DNA of 44,975 nt from Pseudohongiella sp. (GTDB lineage Bacteria; Pseudomonadota; Gammaproteobacteria; Pseudomonadales; Pseudohongiellaceae): the NCBI GenBank assembly GCA_030651695.1, contig JAUSCD010000007.1:1-44975 (forward strand). Reading direction: 5' to 3'. Below are positions 42,723-44,975 of the stretch, piece after piece. Position numbers and translations under genes: made by a program. The notes below the pieces were generated by a model. That model worked only from the letters and a program-made list of their open reading frames with translations. It had not been told where the DNA came from and did no database searches. Numbering within the stretch: the first letter of the stretch is position 1; each line of letters begins with the position of its first letter.

Positions 42723-42729
42723 ACGGCTA

Positions 42730-42746
42730 CCCGCAACGGGTTTCTT
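42730..42746 (+). terminator. Weak hairpin after the excisionase-like gene
   Basis: CCCG, loop CAA, CGGG, then TTTCTT, 7 bp after the stop codon. The stem is only 4 bp, so termination is uncertain. Confidence 0.3.
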
Positions 42747-42813
42747 ATTAGGTGTAGCTACTTTCGTCAGGCTTGATCCGTCAATTTCAAAATTTCTCAA
42801 TATTAACTAGCGA

Positions 42814-43197
42814 TCAGTAGAATTCCAGAAAGCCTCCATCTTGTGATGATTTTACAGTTATTCCGTGGCAGAGATTGCGCGCGGCGAGCTCGACCTTACA
42901 GGGCGGGCAGAACCAATTGTGAGACTGGTCTATCCTAAAGACTTCCGTACCAATGATCATGATACAGTTGCCATCAATTTTGTCAGTCGCAACCACGCCA
43001 GGGATTCCTTTAGTGGCAAGCCACGATTGCAGGTCTTCTGCGTCACCAATATCCGTTGGTGCGCAAACTAGCTTTACCATTACACCAGTCGCTATCGCTG
43101 CCTTGAGAATACTTAAAGCAGGGATAAGCTGAGAGGAAAGGTCTTGTTGTTCCCCTTTTGGTTCTGGCTTGATGAAAACACCTATCCACGTGGCCAT
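42814..43197 (-). CDS. Uncharacterised island protein with a CxxC motif
   Basis: A 127-residue protein of no family I recognise. It opens MATWIGVFIKPEPKGEQQD, has an alpha/beta-looking middle (KAAIATGVMVKLVCAPTDIGDAEDLQSWLATKGIPGV) and ends with WFCPPCKVELAARNLCHG, in which the three cysteines and the histidine could bind zinc. AGGAT lies upstream of the ATG. It is the last gene of a minus-strand group with the Psu-like and DUF927 genes, starting 9 bp after the former, so the three are probably cotranscribed. Confidence 0.7.
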   Translation of the reverse strand: MATWIGVFIKPEPKGEQQDLSSQLIPALSILKAAIATGVMVKLVCAPTDIGDAEDLQSWLATKGIPGVVATDKIDGNCIMIIGTEVFRIDQSHNWFCPPCKVELAARNLCHGITVKSSQDGGFLEFY

Positions 43198-43206
43198 GAT
43201 CTGATC

Positions 43207-43980
43207 CTACGCAATGACGCCTAAGGCTTTGAGGCGAGACGCCGCCCCCGACGCTGCAAACGCACTGGATTGTTTAGGATGTAACTCGAAAGGCAGTCTT
43301 GGGATCGGAAGCCTTTGTTCCCCAAATACACTGGAGTTGTAAGCTGCACGACAGTGGCGCTCTATGAATTGGTATACAAAATTTTGGACTCGGCGCGTTG
43401 TCATTTCCGATTCAGCCTCATCCACAGAAATTCCAACACTAGGTGCCACACTGGCAAGCTCCTGCACTAAAATATCGGTAGAAAGAATGGATTTCTCTTT
43501 GTTTACTACGTGAAGCAGCAAAGCTGCGAATTCCTTGCCTTCATCGGTTGAAAAAACAGACTCAGCAGCAGCATCCAGAGTTTCCTTGATCCTTATGCTT
43601 TCGACTCGATTAAAGTTGGCAACGTAGGAAGCGCGAAGCTGGCAGGTGAGAATTTGCAGATCACTAAAGTTCGGTTGCAATTCATCGATAAGAACCCTGA
43701 ACTCCTGTTCAGTTTCCCTGGCGATTAATTCGCGGCGTTTCAGCTCCCGAATGTCCTTTGATACTTCGCCGCCAGAGGAAACAAGTGCATTTTTCCATTC
43801 ATTAGCGGCGAGAATCGATTCCTCTTTTGAGGCTTCACACGTTTTCCGGTACTTGGCTATAAGGTCGCCAGTTTGAGATAGTTTCGCTCGGATCTCCAAG
43901 TAATACGACTCACTAGCTTCAAGTGAATTAGCCACTACATGATCTGTACTATTTGACTTAGTTAAGGTTTGAGTTCTCAT
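43207..43980 (-). CDS. Island protein with coiled-coil N-terminus, weakly Psu-like
   Basis: The 257-residue protein is mostly helical and charged; residues about 25-105 look like a coiled coil (EIRAKLSQTGDLIAKYRKTCEASKEES, then ELKRRELIARETEQEFRVL). The order of helices and some positions (DLQILTCQLRASYVANFNRVESIRI, then HPKQSSAFAASGAASRLKAL) remind me of phage P4 polarity suppression protein Psu, a Rho inhibitor and capsid decoration protein. The resemblance is weak and done by eye. AGGAGA lies about 8 bases before the ATG. It sits directly downstream of the DUF927 gene, itself P4-alpha-like, which makes the comparison more reasonable. Confidence 0.65.
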   Translation of the reverse strand: MRTQTLTKSNSTDHVVANSLEASESYYLEIRAKLSQTGDLIAKYRKTCEASKEESILAANEWKNALVSSGGEVSKDIRELKRRELIARETEQEFRVLIDELQPNFSDLQILTCQLRASYVANFNRVESIRIKETLDAAAESVFSTDEGKEFAALLLHVVNKEKSILSTDILVQELASVAPSVGISVDEAESEMTTRRVQNFVYQFIERHCRAAYNSSVFGEQRLPIPRLPFELHPKQSSAFAASGAASRLKALGVIA

Positions 43981-44005
43981 TATATTTCTCCTGCCGTTTA
44001 TGGGT

Positions 44006-44837
44006 TTAGTTTGCTGATTGCAGCTTCTCGGGGTTTACTTGATAGAACCATCCACGCCCCCCACCTGGAAGTCGCTTCTGTACCTGGTTCCATTTATTGC
44101 CTGTTGAAACTTCTCCAGCTTCGATGGCGCTGGCATTCTTCAAAGCCAATAGAATCCTTTCCTTGCTGAAGCCTTTTGCGGCTTCCTTAATCGCGGGTAA
44201 AGTGAAAAAGTAGACGCGATCACCTACACCGAGTGGTTGATCGTAGTAGCCCGCCCGATTATGAACCGAGCGGGGAGAATCCCCGACTTCACGAAGACTG
44301 GAGAACCGGCTGTCTCCATGCGCCGCAATGAAGTCAGCAATGCCTTGCAGTATTTGCCGATCTTCAGAGTTGCCGTTCCCCACAGTCTCGAGCCACTCTC
44401 CAAATAACTTCTTGCAGGCGCTAAGTACAGTGCCTTTCCTCCATGGCAACACCCCCTTACCTATTGCATATTCTCCTGCTGTTGCCACGGCGCAAAAACG
44501 ATCAGCAACACGGCCAGCTTGTGCGCTCCCCGAATCGAAGTGCAGACGTAACGTTCCATAAAGTGCTGGTATCTCTTCTTTGTCTTTACCTTTGAGTAAA
44601 GCTTCGATCAAGGCTGGCCCAGCTTGACCGAATGAGTTTGTAACGGCCACAGATAAGGCCCGATGGAATGCCTCGCCAGTCATTTCATGGGTATTGTCGA
44701 ACGCGCGGAACTTCCGGGTACCGGCATTTATGTCTACCATGCGCAGCTCAGCACCAGCATGAGCTGGATTACCGGACAACGCAGCATGTTCTGTCAGCGG
44801 ACGCTCCCCGCTTGAGAGGAAAAAAAGACGCCAGACC
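44006..44837 (-). pseudogene. 3' part of a DUF927 helicase/primase gene, cut by an IS21-family element
   Basis: About 277 residues of the C-terminal half of a DUF927 protein remain, from WRLFFLSSGE through LTEHAALSG, AELRMVDINAG, AFHRALSVAV, AGRVADRFCAVATAGEYAIGKGVLPW and FGEWLETVGNG to VHNRAGY. DUF927 proteins are superfamily-3-like helicases related to the phage P4 alpha replication protein and are common on integrated elements. The N-terminal part with the Walker motifs is missing: upstream of residue W the frame runs into the end of an IS21-family element at 44838. The open frame continues about 28 codons into the IS and could begin there, but a working helicase is not expected. Confidence 0.8.
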
Positions 44838-44975
44838 TGTTGAATTGCACTTAAAAGTGACCCACTTTCCCCCAAGAATTGCATCGAAAATTGACCCACG
44901 TATAACACTACCCTCGCGACCATTGAGCGGGGGTTTCAGGAGTGATAAACGTGGCATTATTGAGTGTAATTCGAC
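44838..44975 (+). mobile_element. Left end of an IS21-family insertion sequence
   Basis: The end begins TGTTGAATTGC and contains two direct copies of a 24-bp terminal repeat (44842-44865 and 44876-44899; GAATTGCA, then TGACCCAC), spaced 34 bp. Multiple terminal repeats, a TG start and an istA-like gene reading inward are typical of IS21-family elements. The element continues beyond the window. Confidence 0.8.
44951..44975 (+). CDS. istA: Start of the IS21-family transposase gene istA (partial)
   Basis: A GTG at 44951 with AGGAGT about 8 bases upstream opens the reading VALLSVIR, which matches the usual start of some IstA transposases (LSVIRRW, followed by a helix-turn-helix). Only eight codons are in the window, so the identity rests mainly on the terminal repeats before it. 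Confidence 0.6.

Overview
The window looks like a chromosomal segment of a free-living, motile gammaproteobacterium, joined at its right end to a mobile genetic island. The evidence is indirect: an Smc chromosome protein, pseudomonad-like gene sets (leucine/isovalerate catabolism, the Ku-LigD repair pair, the aerobic methionine salvage branch), an apparent FliA-type flagellar promoter, and outer-membrane proteins. I cannot name the genus.

Region 1 (1-12.4 kb) holds smc, two exported proteins of unknown function, a WecA-type glycan initiator, a beta-CASP metallo-beta-lactamase-fold nuclease, an outer-membrane porin-like protein and msrA. It is seeded with a palindromic repeat built on the half-site GGGGACGGAGGAGC. 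There are five full palindromes (one nested) and a sixth begins at the left edge. Copies sit between genes and also, in frame, inside smc and the nuclease gene. Each palindrome continues outward into a symmetrical flank that differs between copies.

Region 2 (12.4-18.5 kb) has argD, a PAS/GAF/GGDEF/EAL cyclic-di-GMP protein and a PAS-type chemoreceptor with a good sigma-28 promoter. Region 3 (18.5-27 kb) is a tightly overlapping operon for leucine/isovalerate degradation: isovaleryl-CoA dehydrogenase, the methylcrotonyl-CoA carboxylase subunits, methylglutaconyl-CoA hydratase, HMG-CoA lyase and acetoacetyl-CoA synthetase. Together they take isovaleryl-CoA to acetyl-CoA plus acetoacetyl-CoA. 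Region 4 (27.1-33.2 kb, minus strand) has mtnB-mtnD-mtnC, an RlmI-type methyltransferase overlapping a pirin, a nitroreductase, and a TIGR02588/TIGR02587-like membrane pair. Region 5 (33.4-38.4 kb) is ku-ligD, followed by an AsmA/DUF748-like protein and a CBS-domain protein.

Region 6 (38.4 kb to the end) changes character. It has about 1 kb of AT-rich DNA with an iteron-like TGTCACAG array, a DUF4258/HTH toxin-antitoxin-like pair with its own promoter-operator, and an uncharacterised gene fused by overlap to an HTH-ImmA/IrrE protease gene behind a set of 30-bp-spaced motifs. These are followed by an excisionase-like gene, two unknown genes (one weakly reminiscent of phage P4 Psu) and the 3' part of a DUF927 helicase gene cut by the end of an IS21-family element. 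This reads as a plasmid-, phage- or satellite-like island, with the integrase and the rest of the helicase gene outside the window.

The strongest candidates for something undescribed are the palindrome family with copy-specific symmetrical arms that also codes inside proteins, the TGTCACAG array, and the ImmA/IrrE module with phased motifs. All family assignments come from reading motifs by eye; no database search was run.
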